From positions 3,000,001 through 3,064,000 of the forward strand of contig NZ_CP136910.1 of the NCBI RefSeq assembly GCF_033100115.1: a stretch of DNA of 64,000 bases, given 5' to 3'. This DNA is from Anaerocolumna sp. AGMB13020. GTDB lineage: Bacteria; Bacillota; Clostridia; Lachnospirales; Lachnospiraceae. The notes beneath the pieces are model-generated. The model searched no databases, was not told the origin of the DNA, and worked only from the letters and a program-made list of their open reading frames with translations. Position 1 is the first letter of the stretch. Every line of letters starts with the position of its first letter. A program made the position numbers and the translations under genes. Shown here one piece after another: positions 31,051-40,866 of this stretch.

Positions 31051-31941
31051 ATGCATAGTTTTTTAAGAGCGATTGGTTTTACGAACATGAAAGATAGATT
31101 AGATCTGGAACGTCTGGTTAATCTGATTACAGAGCAGCCTACGGATAAGAGGATATATACTCAGCAGGATGGCAGGATTTTTGCGGAGATAACAAAATTA
31201 TTCAGTAAGCAGATTGGCGTTACAGTAAGAGGAGAGTATGACAGCCAGGGTAAGTTTTACATGGAACATTATTTTCCTTATATTAAAGGAAGTTACATCA
31301 GTACAAAAGAAGAGGTATCTATTATAAAGAGAGTAGATACAGATGCTTATACAGGAATGAGCGATGATGTCAGGTTAGGTGTATCCCTGATTTTTTATTT
31401 GCAGAATGTAGTTGATTATCTGAATGAGTCCAAAGACAAGAAACAGTTTGACAGACCTTTTTCCATATATCTATCTGCTTTATCTGTATCAGGTAAGATA
31501 CTTCTCCCTCTGGAGAGGGATGAGAAGCTGGCCAAGAGCAATACTGCAGAGGTTCAATATAGAAGGCAGTTGATTTCAGAAGCAAAGAAAGGTAACCAGG
31601 AGGCTATTGACAGTCTGACAATTGATGATATCGATATGTATGCCATGATTTCAAGACGTGCTAAGGTTGAAGACATCTATACAATCGTTGAGACCTCTTT
31701 TACGCCTTATGGTTCTGAATCTGACAATTATACTATATTAGGTACTATAATTGATCTGGATGTCCTAAAAAACGAAATTACAGAGGAAGAGATGTATAAT
31801 CTGAGTATCTCTTGTAATGATGTCATTTTTCAGGTTACTATAAACAAAACTGATTTATATGGAGAGCCTTTGGTAGGCAGAAGGTTTAAGGGAAATATCT
31901 GGCTTCAGGGATATGTCGATTTTTTAAGCAGTAATGTATAA
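31051..31941 (+). CDS. DUF3881 family protein
   Basis: This 296-residue soluble protein begins MHSFLRAIGFTNMKDRLDLE, the start typical of the DUF3881 family found in Lachnospiraceae. I see no membrane segment, signal peptide or catalytic motif. AGAGG precedes the ATG. It stands alone, with the candidate structured leader upstream and tRNA-Arg downstream. Function is unknown. Confidence 0.8.
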   Translation: MHSFLRAIGFTNMKDRLDLERLVNLITEQPTDKRIYTQQDGRIFAEITKLFSKQIGVTVRGEYDSQGKFYMEHYFPYIKGSYISTKEEVSIIKRVDTDAYTGMSDDVRLGVSLIFYLQNVVDYLNESKDKKQFDRPFSIYLSALSVSGKILLPLERDEKLAKSNTAEVQYRRQLISEAKKGNQEAIDSLTIDDIDMYAMISRRAKVEDIYTIVETSFTPYGSESDNYTILGTIIDLDVLKNEITEEEMYNLSISCNDVIFQVTINKTDLYGEPLVGRRFKGNIWLQGYVDFLSSNV

Positions 31942-31978
31942 CAATAGTCATACCAGTCAAAAATATTGCCGTTTGGGG

Positions 31979-32007
31979 TTGACTATTTGGTCTTAAAATA
32001 GTAGAAT
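31979..32007 (+). promoter_or_regulatory. tRNA-Arg promoter
   Basis: TTGACT and TAGAAT are 17 nt apart, about 50 nt before the tRNA. Confidence 0.75.
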
Positions 32008-32055
32008 ATTTTTGCTGTTGTTTTAAATAAGATAGCAGGGTTTACAATAAAGCAC

Positions 32056-32129
<74 letters not shown>

Positions 32130-32132
32130 CTT

Positions 32133-32167
32133 AAAAGGCTGTTGTAGTAATCTACAACAGCCTTTTT
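32133..32167 (+). terminator. Terminator after tRNA-Arg
   Basis: AAAAGGCTGTTGTAG, loop TAAT and CTACAACAGCCTTTT form a 15-bp stem with a T-run. It could also serve the convergent carboxypeptidase gene. Confidence 0.92.
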
Positions 32168-32381
32168 TAAGTTCTTTTTATGGTTAAGGCGCGTAAAACA
32201 TATCCGCACCTTATGATATATTCTTTATTATGAAGTTAGCTTTTATAACTAATATGACTAATTAGTCTTTCTACATTCATTATATTAATCAAGAAACAAT
32301 TCTTGCAATTGCTGAATTTTCAAATTGATTTTCTTTCGTAATCATAGTATCCACCTGCCAATAAAGCTTTAGCTTCTAGCT

Positions 32382-33902
32382 TTACAGGTCAAGATAATCA
32401 TTTTTTGAGTAATAACGTTTACCCTTTTTCTTTTTTGCGTTATAAGCATTCTTTCTCCTACGATAAGGTAATTCCACAAAGAAAAGATATAGGGTTACGG
32501 ATACAAGAATCACGATAATTATTATGGCAATAATGATTATACGCAGTCTTCCATTGTCATCCTGTGTTTCCTGAGGCATTGAAACCCCTTTGGTTACTAT
32601 TGTTTTTGGAGTTTCCGGAATGAAGTTGTTATTTAACACATAATCGGAAGCTGTTGTGGAGTATACGATATCTGCAGAACCTACATAAGTATTATCGTAG
32701 GTAAAACGCATTGTTCCGATATTGTTGTCACCTTCTTTCAGTTTGTTCAGGGGAGAATATGAAATTGTACTCTCAGCTTCATCAAATTTAACCCCTTTTG
32801 GTAAAATAACACTGCCAGTACTGCTTAATTTTAAAGGAGATGTTGTTCTGCTGAACAAGGGGGTATATTGGGTAAATAATTCTGTATTGCCGGTTTTATC
32901 AGGGGAAACTTCGTTTACAACATTGTGTTTTGTATAATTTTCAAAACCATAATTAAGCAATGCTTCCGTATCTCCATATTCATTGGGTATGGAATCACAA
33001 TACATAATAACACTGATTAAAGTCATTCCGTCACGTTCTGCAAAAGTAACAAGGGTATATTTGGCCTTTGAGGTATAACCGGTCTTACCGCCAAGCGTTC
33101 CTTCAAATGAATAGGTTCCTTTTATCATACCGTGATGGTTGGCCAGATACCTGGATTCCTTTTGGATATTAGTTGGTGGAATGGTATAGGTCTTTGTACC
33201 AGTAATCTTACGGAATGCTTCATTATTAATAGCAGCTCTTGAAATAAGAGCCATATCGTAGGCACTTGTATAATGATTTTCGTCGGGCAGTCCATGGGGG
33301 TTGATAAAGTTAGAATCAACACAGCCAAGACTGGCAGCTTTTTTATTCATCATGTCAGAGAAAGCAGAGACACTGCCAGCAACATGTTCTGCTACGGCGT
33401 AGGATACTTCATTAGCGGATTCCAGCATTACCGCATAGAGACTTTGCTCCATGGTTAATTTTTCACCTACGTCGATACCAATTCGGCTGCTGTCCAGATC
33501 TACATCGTAAATGGCATTTTTAGAAAAGGTTACGATTTCACCGGGAGTTGAATTTTCCAAAGCCACTAAGGTAGTCAGAACTTTGGTAATACTGGCAGGG
33601 TAGTGCTTTTCATGTATGTTTTTGGCATATAGGATTGTTCCGGTGGAAGCTTCCATTACAATAGCTGCCTCGGAAGCAACATTTGGCATGTCACCTACGT
33701 TTAAGGCTTCATTTTCAGCTACTTTTTTTGTATTTGTGGATTTATCGTCATTTGTATTGTTTTCGCTGTTATTATCCAGTGATTCGTCAGTTGCTGCTGT
33801 GCTGGGGGTTATATCGGATGCAGCCAGAGCATGTACATTATAAACGGTTGTATTTAATATTAATGCGCACAAAGCACATATAAGAAAGAGTGATTTTCTC
33901 AT
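32382..33902 (-). CDS. dacF: D-alanyl-D-alanine carboxypeptidase (DacF-like)
   Basis: This 506-residue penicillin-binding protein trims the terminal D-Ala of peptidoglycan stem peptides. It has an N-terminal signal peptide, a Ser/Asn/Thr-rich linker, and the active-site motifs SITK (Ser104), SAN (162-164) and KTG (273-275). A C-terminal beta domain, a transmembrane helix near the end and a short basic cytoplasmic tail follow. The C-terminal transmembrane anchor, in place of the usual amphipathic helix, fits clostridial members. The symbol is by similarity only. Confidence 0.88.
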   Translation of the reverse strand: MRKSLFLICALCALILNTTVYNVHALAASDITPSTAATDESLDNNSENNTNDDKSTNTKKVAENEALNVGDMPNVASEAAIVMEASTGTILYAKNIHEKHYPASITKVLTTLVALENSTPGEIVTFSKNAIYDVDLDSSRIGIDVGEKLTMEQSLYAVMLESANEVSYAVAEHVAGSVSAFSDMMNKKAASLGCVDSNFINPHGLPDENHYTSAYDMALISRAAINNEAFRKITGTKTYTIPPTNIQKESRYLANHHGMIKGTYSFEGTLGGKTGYTSKAKYTLVTFAERDGMTLISVIMYCDSIPNEYGDTEALLNYGFENYTKHNVVNEVSPDKTGNTELFTQYTPLFSRTTSPLKLSSTGSVILPKGVKFDEAESTISYSPLNKLKEGDNNIGTMRFTYDNTYVGSADIVYSTTASDYVLNNNFIPETPKTIVTKGVSMPQETQDDNGRLRIIIIAIIIIVILVSVTLYLFFVELPYRRRKNAYNAKKKKGKRYYSKNDYLDL

Positions 33903-34237
33903 GACAACTCCTTATTGGACAATATTTATAGTATGGGAATTTTTTCAGTATTTATTTAGGCATTACTTCAGTAAGCTATAAAATAAGTGATAATACTTTT
34001 AAATAGCTTACGTTTATTATATGGTTTTCATCTATTTTATCGTTCGTTATATGTTATCTGATCGAATTGTATCGAAACTATGTATTTATATAAAATTTTT
34101 TATTATATTTATATATTATAGATGATTTCACAGGTTGTAGCAAGCATTAAAGGGAGGTTAAGAAAAAATTAATGAAATAATGATTTACTTTCCAGCAGAT
34201 AAAGAGAAAAAAATACCAATATGAATACTTTTAGTGA
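33903..34237. other. Intergenic region with a 9-bp dyad
   Basis: This AT-rich stretch between dacF and the araD terminator has no gene. It contains a perfect inverted repeat GTAAGCTAT (33971-33979) and ATAGCTTAC (34003-34011), about 70 nt upstream of dacF; inner A/T tracts could extend the stem. Confidence 0.5.
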
Positions 34238-34292
34238 AAAACCCCCTTACCATTTTGCCTGATAGAAAGAAAGGAAATAGTAAGGGGGTTTT
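34238..34292 (-). terminator. Terminator after araD
   Basis: AAAACCCCCTTAC pairs perfectly with GTAAGGGGGTTTT across a 29-nt loop, just after the araD stop. Confidence 0.85.
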
Positions 34293-34314
34293 CAGCTATA
34301 ATTAAAGGATATGA

Positions 34315-35013
34315 TTATTTTTGACCATAATATGCATTTGCGCCGTGTTTTCTGAGATAGTGTTTATCTAAGAGCTCCTGTTGAATGGAGGGAAGTTTTC
34401 CTTCTGACAAAGAGAGATTATGCCAAGCCATAAAAGCAACCTCTTCCAGTACTACAGCATTGTGAACGGCATTTTTTGCGGAAGTTCCCCAGGTAAAGGG
34501 ACCATGGCTGTATACTACAACTCCCGGTACAGCTAACGGGTCAATTCCTCTTTCCCTGAAGCACTCGATAATAACTGTTCCAGTTTCCTTTTCATAGGCA
34601 GCAGCTATTTCTTCCGGAGTCATCTTTCTGGTACAGGGAATCTCTCCATAAAAATAATCGGCATGGGTGGTGCCAAAAGCCGGAACACCTCTCCCTGATT
34701 GTGCGAAGATAGTTGCCCATCTGGAATGAGTATGCACGATTCCTCCAAGGCTGGGAAAAGCCTTGTAAAGCTCTATATGAGTGGCAGTGTCGGAGGAAGG
34801 ATTTAATTTACCTTCGACAGTTTTACCGTCCAGATCGACTACTACCATATCCTCAGGGGTCATTACATCGTACTCGACACCGGAGGGTTTGATAACCATA
34901 AGACCGCTTTCTTTATCAAAGGCAGATACATTACCCCAGGTAAAGGTTACAAGATTATGTTTAGGGAGAAGCATATTTGCTTCATATACCTCTTTCTTCA
35001 ATACTTCTAACAT
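34315..35013 (-). CDS. araD: L-ribulose-5-phosphate 4-epimerase
   Basis: This 232-residue zinc enzyme converts L-ribulose 5-phosphate to D-xylulose 5-phosphate, the last step of arabinose entry into the pentose phosphate pathway. The family motifs are [21 protein letters not shown], the metal-binding HTHS and HADYF, and [11 protein letters not shown]. It follows araA by 20 nt on the same strand. Confidence 0.95.
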   Translation of the reverse strand: MLEVLKKEVYEANMLLPKHNLVTFTWGNVSAFDKESGLMVIKPSGVEYDVMTPEDMVVVDLDGKTVEGKLNPSSDTATHIELYKAFPSLGGIVHTHSRWATIFAQSGRGVPAFGTTHADYFYGEIPCTRKMTPEEIAAAYEKETGTVIIECFRERGIDPLAVPGVVVYSHGPFTWGTSAKNAVHNAVVLEEVAFMAWHNLSLSEGKLPSIQQELLDKHYLRKHGANAYYGQK

Positions 35014-35033
35014 AGGCTTATTCTTCTTCCTTA

Positions 35034-36509
35034 TTATTTTAATTTCCAGGCAATATCCTGTAAGAATAACTGTTGTTTTAAGTTTTCTACGGTTGTACTT
35101 TCGGAAATATGAACATATTCGATATCCATCATTTCAGCCCAGTCCTGCATCTGCTCAGCTGTAATGCTATAGGAGAATACAGTATGGTGCGCGCCACCGG
35201 CAAGTATCCAGCACTCGGCACCTGTTTTCAGATCCGGCATAGCTTTCCACATAACACGTGCTACTGGAAGGTTTGGCATATCATAAATAGGTTTAACAGC
35301 AACCACATCCTGGACGATGAGACGTAGACGTCCGCCCATATCAACTAAAGATACAACAATTGCTTTTCCTTCATGGCCTTCAAATACTAGTCTAGCTGGA
35401 TCAGCTTTACCGCCGATTCCAAGGGGATGAACTTCAATCTTAGGTTTTCCGGCTGCAAGAGTAGGGCAAACCTCAAGCATATGAGCCCCTAAAGATAATT
35501 CATTACCTTTTGTGAGATCATAAGTATAATCCTCCATGAAAGCAGTTCCGCCGGGAAGACCTTCTGCCATACGCTTTAATATATGAGTAAGAGCTGAGAC
35601 TTTCCAATCTCCTTCACCGCCGTAGCCGTAACCAGCTTCCATTACTCTCTGGCTTGCAAGTCCGGGAAGCTGCTCCATTCCGTGAAGATCTTCAAAGGTG
35701 TTGGTAAAGGCACCGTATCCGCCTTCTGTAATCATCTTCATAAGAGCAACTTCTACCTTTGCCTGGTAACGAACGGAGGCAATATTGTCCGTATTGAATT
35801 CATATTTCTCTTCATATTCTTTCATCACTGCATCAATCTGGGCTTCAGTAACGTTATTGATTTCAGCTACTAAATCACCAACAGCTGTTGTATTTACCTG
35901 CCAGCCAAGCTTTATCTGAGCTTCAACTTTATCGCCTTCTGTTACAGCTACCTGACGCATGTTATCGCCGAAACGAATAACTTTTAAGCCTTTACTTACA
36001 GCTACACCTACTGCTGATCTCATCCAGCTTCCGATACGCTCCTGAACATCTTCATCTTCCCAGTAGCCGGCGATGACTTTTCTTGCCATACGTAATCTGG
36101 TGCCAATAAAACCATGCTCTCTATCGCCGTGAGCAGACTGATTTAAGTTCATGAAATCCATATCAATTCCTTCGTTAGGGATTGTACGGTTAAACTGTGT
36201 ATGAAGGTGCAGATAAGGTTTCTCCAGGCGAGTTAATCCATTGATCCACATTTTGGATGGAGAAAAGGTATGCATCCAGGTGATGATACCAAGGCAATTG
36301 TCTGCATAGTTAGCCTCTTTAACCAAGGCAGTAATTTCATCGGGTGTCTTAACGATGGGCTTGAATATAACAGAGCAGGGAATGGCGGATGATTGGTTCA
36401 AGGTATCAGCAATAACCTTTGAGTGCTCTGCTACCTGCTTCAGTGTATCAGGTCCGTATAAATGCTGGGAGCCTGTTATAAACCAGAATTCATATTGTTT
36501 TAGTGACAT
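35034..36509 (-). CDS. araA: L-arabinose isomerase
   Basis: This 491-residue metal-dependent isomerase converts L-arabinose to L-ribulose. The start [19 protein letters not shown] and the later segments [16 protein letters not shown] and GGEGDWK are diagnostic. A 449-nt region, including a 13-bp inverted repeat, separates it from araB upstream. A gapped GGAGGA site precedes the ATG. Confidence 0.96.
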   Translation of the reverse strand: MSLKQYEFWFITGSQHLYGPDTLKQVAEHSKVIADTLNQSSAIPCSVIFKPIVKTPDEITALVKEANYADNCLGIITWMHTFSPSKMWINGLTRLEKPYLHLHTQFNRTIPNEGIDMDFMNLNQSAHGDREHGFIGTRLRMARKVIAGYWEDEDVQERIGSWMRSAVGVAVSKGLKVIRFGDNMRQVAVTEGDKVEAQIKLGWQVNTTAVGDLVAEINNVTEAQIDAVMKEYEEKYEFNTDNIASVRYQAKVEVALMKMITEGGYGAFTNTFEDLHGMEQLPGLASQRVMEAGYGYGGEGDWKVSALTHILKRMAEGLPGGTAFMEDYTYDLTKGNELSLGAHMLEVCPTLAAGKPKIEVHPLGIGGKADPARLVFEGHEGKAIVVSLVDMGGRLRLIVQDVVAVKPIYDMPNLPVARVMWKAMPDLKTGAECWILAGGAHHTVFSYSITAEQMQDWAEMMDIEYVHISESTTVENLKQQLFLQDIAWKLK

Positions 36510-36958
36510 AATAAGTCCTCCTTATTAATTTTGCAAGATTGGATAGTATTAGTACATAAAATGTTAGTGTATCTGGATGAAATTATTACATGCAATACAT
36601 TTGTGTGATTGGATGATCTATTGCATGTAATGTATTTCTGGTGAATGCAATAATGCACTCGTTAAAATAATAGTATGAAACAGCTTAACGGTCTAACCAA
36701 TGTAATCGGATGTAAGTAGTATTCTTGGATGAACTTCTTAACAGCAGGTGTTACATTGTTAGTTTATACAGCATTCATCTGACTAAAATTAAATATCCTT
36801 GGACAGCCGCAGCTGAAATATTTTGTTACAGCTGCAGCCAGAAAATTAATCAAAGTGTTTAACAAAAGATTAAGTATACCGAAGTATAATACTGTTATTG
36901 ATTTGTGATGGATTACGGATGTAAGTTAATATAATTTGTTATATATAATGCTGTATAA
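36510..36958. other. Intergenic region between araB and araA
   Basis: This 449-nt spacer holds a perfect 13-bp inverted repeat, ATTACATGCAATA (36585-36597) and TATTGCATGTAAT (36619-36631), in the araA leader. Near 36805-36850 is a GCAGCTG/CAGCTGC hairpin that may attenuate transcription after araB. I see no TTGTA-N2-TACAA AraR box here and no gene. Confidence 0.55.
36585..36631. repeat. 13-bp inverted repeat in the araA leader
   Basis: The arms are perfect and separated by 21 nt. They could form an mRNA hairpin or a protein binding site. They differ from the AraR boxes upstream of araB and araR. Confidence 0.7.
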
Positions 36959-38623
36959 TTAAGCCTGTTCCTTTTTCAACTGTTTAAGCCTTTTCATAAC
37001 ATCGTTGGCTCCACGGCCAAAATAATCATGAAGTAGGGTATATTCTGCATAAAGCTTATCGTAAATGGCTGCATTTTCGGAAATAGGAGTATAAATGGTA
37101 TCCTTTAATTTACCCATAACACTGCCTGCTTTAAATACATCATCATATCCACCTTTTGCAGAACCCGCTGCTACAGTACCAAAAATAGCACTTCCAAGAG
37201 CAGGACCCTGGGTGGTACCACCGATCTTAACTGGCAGCTTGATTACGTCTGAATATATCTGCATAGCCATAGGATTCTTTAAGGAGATACCGCCGGAGGC
37301 ATAGAACTCCTCTACAGGTACACCGTTATTCTGGAAGGTTTCAATAATCTTACGAGTGCCATAAGCCGTTGCCTCAATTAATGCACGGTACATTTCCTCA
37401 GGCTTTGTCTGTAAGGTCATACCAAGAATAAGTCCAGTTAAATCCACATCAACTAATACAGAGCGATTACCATTCCACCAGTCAAGAGCTAATAAACCGC
37501 TTTCTCCGGGTTTTAAGGCGCTGGCTTTTTTCGTTAGATATTGATGTATGTTCAAACCTTCTGCTTTAGCAGCCTCGTAGTATTCTGCACTTACACAGTT
37601 CTCTACAAACCAGGCGAAATGATCTCCGACACAGGACTGTCCGGCCTCATAACCGAAATAGCCGGGGCATACTCCGTCTTCAACAACGCCGCACATTCCG
37701 GGAACAGTGGACTCCTTCTCACCTAAGAGAATATGGCAGGTTGAGGTGCCCATAATTGCAAGCATTTTTCCGGGGCCATCTATCTTAACCGCAGGTACGG
37801 TAACGTGAGCATCCACATTTGCTACTGCAACTGCCGTTCCGGGTACTAAACCTGTAAAGGCAGCAGAGTGCTCTGTAATCTCACCAGCTTTGGCTCCCAA
37901 AGGAACTATCTCACAGTTCAATTTGTCCTCTACGACATTTTCAAGACGAGGGTCCAACTGTTTGAAGAAGGATTTATCAGGATAGCCTTCTTTCTTATGC
38001 CACATTGCTTTGTAACCTGCAGTACAGGAGTTTCTTGTCTGTACACCTGTTAACTGCCAGATTACCCAGTCAGCAGCTTCTATAAAAAAATCTGCTTCTT
38101 CATAGATTTCAGGTGCCTCTTCGAGGGTCTGCCATATCTTGGGGAACATCCACTCAGAGGATATCTTTCCGCCGTAACGGGCCAGCCAGCTCTGGTTGGT
38201 TTCTTCTGCAATCTGATTTAATTTGTTTGCTTTATCCTGAGCTGCATGGTGTTTCCAGAGCTTAATGTAGGCATGTGGATCATCTTGATATTTCTCAAGA
38301 AAGCACAAAGGTGTTCCATCCGCTTTTACCGGCAGCATTGTGCAGGCAGTAAAGTCAATACCTACACCGATAATATCCTCTGCAGCTATTCCAGCTTTTT
38401 TAATTACTGCGGGAATCGTTGTGCTAAGTACTTCCAGATAATCAGCGGGATGCTCCAAGGCCCAGTCGGGAGCGAGTTTCTTTCCACTTGGCAGACATTC
38501 ATCCATAACTGCATGAGTATAGTCCTTAACGGCATCGGCTAGTTCCTCACCTGTTTCAACATTTACGAGCAAAGCTCTTCCGGACAGAGTACCAAAATCT
38601 ACCCCAATTGAATATTTTGGCAT
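36959..38623 (-). CDS. araB: L-ribulokinase
   Basis: This 554-residue FGGY-family kinase phosphorylates L-ribulose. The N-terminal [14 protein letters not shown], the [10 protein letters not shown] segment, GTSTCH and the ATP-site GGISLKNP are as in AraB. GGAGG precedes the ATG. It is transcribed from the promoter at 38712-38740, with two AraR-type boxes between promoter and gene. Confidence 0.95.
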   Translation of the reverse strand: MPKYSIGVDFGTLSGRALLVNVETGEELADAVKDYTHAVMDECLPSGKKLAPDWALEHPADYLEVLSTTIPAVIKKAGIAAEDIIGVGIDFTACTMLPVKADGTPLCFLEKYQDDPHAYIKLWKHHAAQDKANKLNQIAEETNQSWLARYGGKISSEWMFPKIWQTLEEAPEIYEEADFFIEAADWVIWQLTGVQTRNSCTAGYKAMWHKKEGYPDKSFFKQLDPRLENVVEDKLNCEIVPLGAKAGEITEHSAAFTGLVPGTAVAVANVDAHVTVPAVKIDGPGKMLAIMGTSTCHILLGEKESTVPGMCGVVEDGVCPGYFGYEAGQSCVGDHFAWFVENCVSAEYYEAAKAEGLNIHQYLTKKASALKPGESGLLALDWWNGNRSVLVDVDLTGLILGMTLQTKPEEMYRALIEATAYGTRKIIETFQNNGVPVEEFYASGGISLKNPMAMQIYSDVIKLPVKIGGTTQGPALGSAIFGTVAAGSAKGGYDDVFKAGSVMGKLKDTIYTPISENAAIYDKLYAEYTLLHDYFGRGANDVMKRLKQLKKEQA

Positions 38624-38658
38624 TACGTGTTACCTCCTTAAAATCAGTTGTTTATTGT

Positions 38659-38699
38659 ATCTGTAAGTACAAGTAAAATTATTAGATGTACATACAAGT
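38659..38699. promoter_or_regulatory. Two AraR-type operators upstream of araB
   Basis: ATCTGTAAGTACAAGT (38659-38674) and AGATGTACATACAAGT (38684-38699) both fit the half-site pattern TGTA-N2-TACAA known for AraR. They sit 25 bp apart, just downstream of the araB promoter. Confidence 0.7.
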
Positions 38700-38711
38700 A
38701 AAGATATCTTT

Positions 38712-38740
38712 ATTCTATCTGAATTTGTGTGAAAAAGCAA
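38712..38740 (-). promoter_or_regulatory. araB promoter
   Basis: Minus-strand TTGCTT (38735-38740) and TAGAAT (38712-38717) have 17-nt spacing, upstream of the two operators. Confidence 0.65.
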
Positions 38741-38759
38741 GAACTAAGTGAGGTTTACA

Positions 38760-39854
38760 TCAGCTATTTAGGTTCGTTACGGAACCCCTTATCTTAACGG
38801 AAGGATCTAATTTGACCTGCTCTGTGTATAAGGGATTATTCAGGCATTGCAGCAGGAGCTGGGCAGCTTTCTTACCCACTTTTTTGGAGGGATATACCAC
38901 AGATGTAAGGTTGTATACCATTTCTTTTGCAAGGAAGGAATTATCAAAACTTACGAGGGATTTATCCTCCGGTATTCTGATATCATTTCGTTTGAACAGA
39001 TTTATGAGAGCAACTGCGACCTGATCGTTGTAGCAGACAATTCCGGAGGTTTTCTCCAGACGCTCTAATATCATCTTGTCCATACCGCCGTTGATCAGAT
39101 ATTTAAAATCTTCTGTAGTATACCATAAATAGGCTTCATCTATTACAGGCTGTTTGTGTTTCTTTATTGAAAGCTGCATGCCTTCAAATCGTCTTAAGCC
39201 CTGGATATCATCCGATTTGAAAATTCCACCGATGCCTTTATGACCGTTGTCAATAAGATTATCTGTTATCATTTCACCGGCCTTTCGGTCATCCAATACA
39301 ATATAAGAGCCGTTATAATTATGATAATAGCCATTGATAAAAACAGTGGGAATATTCTTTTCTTTCAATCTTGTATAGAATGCTTCATTGGCATTATAAA
39401 GAGCAGATTTTGTACCTTCTACAATAAGGCCGTCCACACCGCTGGCAATAAGCTTCTGGAGACAGTTTTCTTCATCGGCTTGCTTATTATGTGTAATTCC
39501 AAGAGCCATGGTATAACCCTCAGCAGTTAATACCTCCTCGATTCCGTGTATGATGCTTGGAAAAATATAATCATCCAGATAAGTGGTTATTACACCTATG
39601 CGCATGGTTTTATCCTGAGCCGGTTTTACAGGTGGAATGGAGACATAGGTTCCGCTTCCCTGTTCCCTGGCAAGAATACCTTCCGCAACCAGATCACCGA
39701 TGGCCTGCCTTACGGTCTGTCTGCTGAAATGAAAAGTATTAGCCAGTTCATTTTCCGAAGGGATCTTATCACCTACCCGGAAGGTATTATTCGCTATATT
39801 TTCTCTTAGCCAGCTGCTTAAGATGGTATGTTTAGACTGTTCCTTCGTTTTCAT
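38760..39854 (-). CDS. araR: Arabinose operon repressor AraR
   Basis: This 364-residue regulator has a GntR-type winged helix at the N-terminus (PSENELANTFHFSRQTVRQA) fused to a LacI/periplasmic-binding-type sensor domain (MRIGVITTYLDDYIFPSII onwards). That is the AraR chimera of Firmicutes, which releases DNA on binding L-arabinose. I chose ATG at 39854 (MKTKEQSKHTIL) because GAGG precedes it; the upstream ATG at 39899 lacks a ribosome site. It has its own promoter with an operator. Confidence 0.92.
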   Translation of the reverse strand: MKTKEQSKHTILSSWLRENIANNTFRVGDKIPSENELANTFHFSRQTVRQAIGDLVAEGILAREQGSGTYVSIPPVKPAQDKTMRIGVITTYLDDYIFPSIIHGIEEVLTAEGYTMALGITHNKQADEENCLQKLIASGVDGLIVEGTKSALYNANEAFYTRLKEKNIPTVFINGYYHNYNGSYIVLDDRKAGEMITDNLIDNGHKGIGGIFKSDDIQGLRRFEGMQLSIKKHKQPVIDEAYLWYTTEDFKYLINGGMDKMILERLEKTSGIVCYNDQVAVALINLFKRNDIRIPEDKSLVSFDNSFLAKEMVYNLTSVVYPSKKVGKKAAQLLLQCLNNPLYTEQVKLDPSVKIRGSVTNLNS

Positions 39855-39925
39855 ATATGCCTCATTTCTGCAAGGTTTTTCAGTTCTTATTTCTGTCATT
39901 AAAATTATAATTTGAACTTATATGA

Positions 39926-39997
39926 ATTAATTGAATGGAAAATATTTGGATAATTGATTTGATACTGGTACATTGGTTCTTATTCCATTCAATTAAT
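39926..39997. repeat. 15-bp perfect inverted repeat in the araR leader
   Basis: ATTAATTGAATGGAA (39926-39940) and TTCCATTCAATTAAT (39983-39997) are perfect complements separated by 42 nt, between the araR promoter and gene. Confidence 0.75.
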
Positions 39998-40016
39998 AGC
40001 TTTTACTATATCACTA

Positions 40017-40045
40017 ATTGTACTATAAAAAATGCAAGTTGTAAA
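40017..40045 (-). promoter_or_regulatory. araR promoter
   Basis: Minus-strand TTTACA (40040-40045) and TACAAT (40017-40022) are 17 nt apart. The operator at 40036-40053 covers the -35. Confidence 0.6.
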
Positions 40046-40053
40046 TACAACTT
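40036..40053. promoter_or_regulatory. AraR-type operator at the araR promoter
   Basis: AAGTTGTAAATACAACTT is a perfect palindrome around two central bases, with the TTGTA-N2-TACAA core. Overlap with the -35 implies autorepression. Confidence 0.7.
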
Positions 40054-40117
40054 TACAACTTGTATAAATTAGTTATTTAAAATACTAAAGTACTGTTTTT
40101 CACTATTGACACAGAGC

Positions 40118-40167
40118 CAAAAAAACAGCCTTCCCTTTAAGTGCTTAACTTTAAAAGGAAGGCTGTA
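40118..40167 (-). terminator. Terminator of the V-ATPase operon
   Basis: On the minus strand ACAGCCTTCC pairs with GGAAGGCTGT and is followed by seven T residues. Confidence 0.88.
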
Positions 40168-40191
40168 TGTCTTGCTATATAGAAAGCAGAG

Positions 40192-40806
40192 TCAGGTACG
40201 TCTGCTTTTGATTACCTTAAGTCTTGTGAATTCTTCTCTCTCTTTTTCTTCAAGAGCATTCTGTATGTTATGAACTAACTCTACATAATGGGGAATTGTT
40301 ATATTCTTTAAGGCATTGGCACGTTTCTGTGTCTTATTAATACTGGTTGCCAGACGATAGGCGGAGTTTTCTATGGTGGCAAGACGCAGAGTAAGCTCTT
40401 TCACCTTACGAAAACTGCTGGTGGCTTCATCCAGTGACAACCTGGTATTAAAGAAAGAGTAAGTGGGTTTTTCATCCTCCAGCTTAAAATCTACCAGTGG
40501 GATTTCTGTTCCCATAATACTTCTTTGTTTAATTTCAATGGAATTCTCTTCCGGAATGGTAAAGCTTAAGTCTTCTACATTCCGGATTCCCATTTCTATA
40601 TTAGCTTTTTGCAAAGCCGCATATGCACTGGTAAAGGTTCCATCGATTTCTGTCTGGATATCCTTTGCCTTATCAATCAGTTCCATCAGTTCACGAATAA
40701 GGATGTTTCTTTTCTTATCCATCAACTCATAGCCCTGTTTTGCTAAGGTAAGGGAGTTCTTTGCCAATATTAGGTTTCCCTTGGTGGGAAAGGTATTCGG
40801 ATTCAT
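40192..40806 (-). CDS. atpD: V-type ATPase subunit D (central stalk)
   Basis: This protein of about 204 residues is the coiled-coil rotor axle inside the A3B3 head. The start MNPNTFPTKGNLILAKNSL and the C-terminal segment RRTNALK-like RANALKNITIPHY are typical. I prefer ATG at 40806 over the GTG at 40815 by comparison with the family. It is the last gene of the ATPase operon, 51 nt after subunit B. Confidence 0.94.
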   Translation of the reverse strand: MNPNTFPTKGNLILAKNSLTLAKQGYELMDKKRNILIRELMELIDKAKDIQTEIDGTFTSAYAALQKANIEMGIRNVEDLSFTIPEENSIEIKQRSIMGTEIPLVDFKLEDEKPTYSFFNTRLSLDEATSSFRKVKELTLRLATIENSAYRLATSINKTQKRANALKNITIPHYVELVHNIQNALEEKEREEFTRLKVIKSRRT

Positions 40807-40866
40807 ATATAACACCCATGCCTTTCTGCTACAGCCGTATATTTACGGTTAGCTTGTTTGAGGCAC

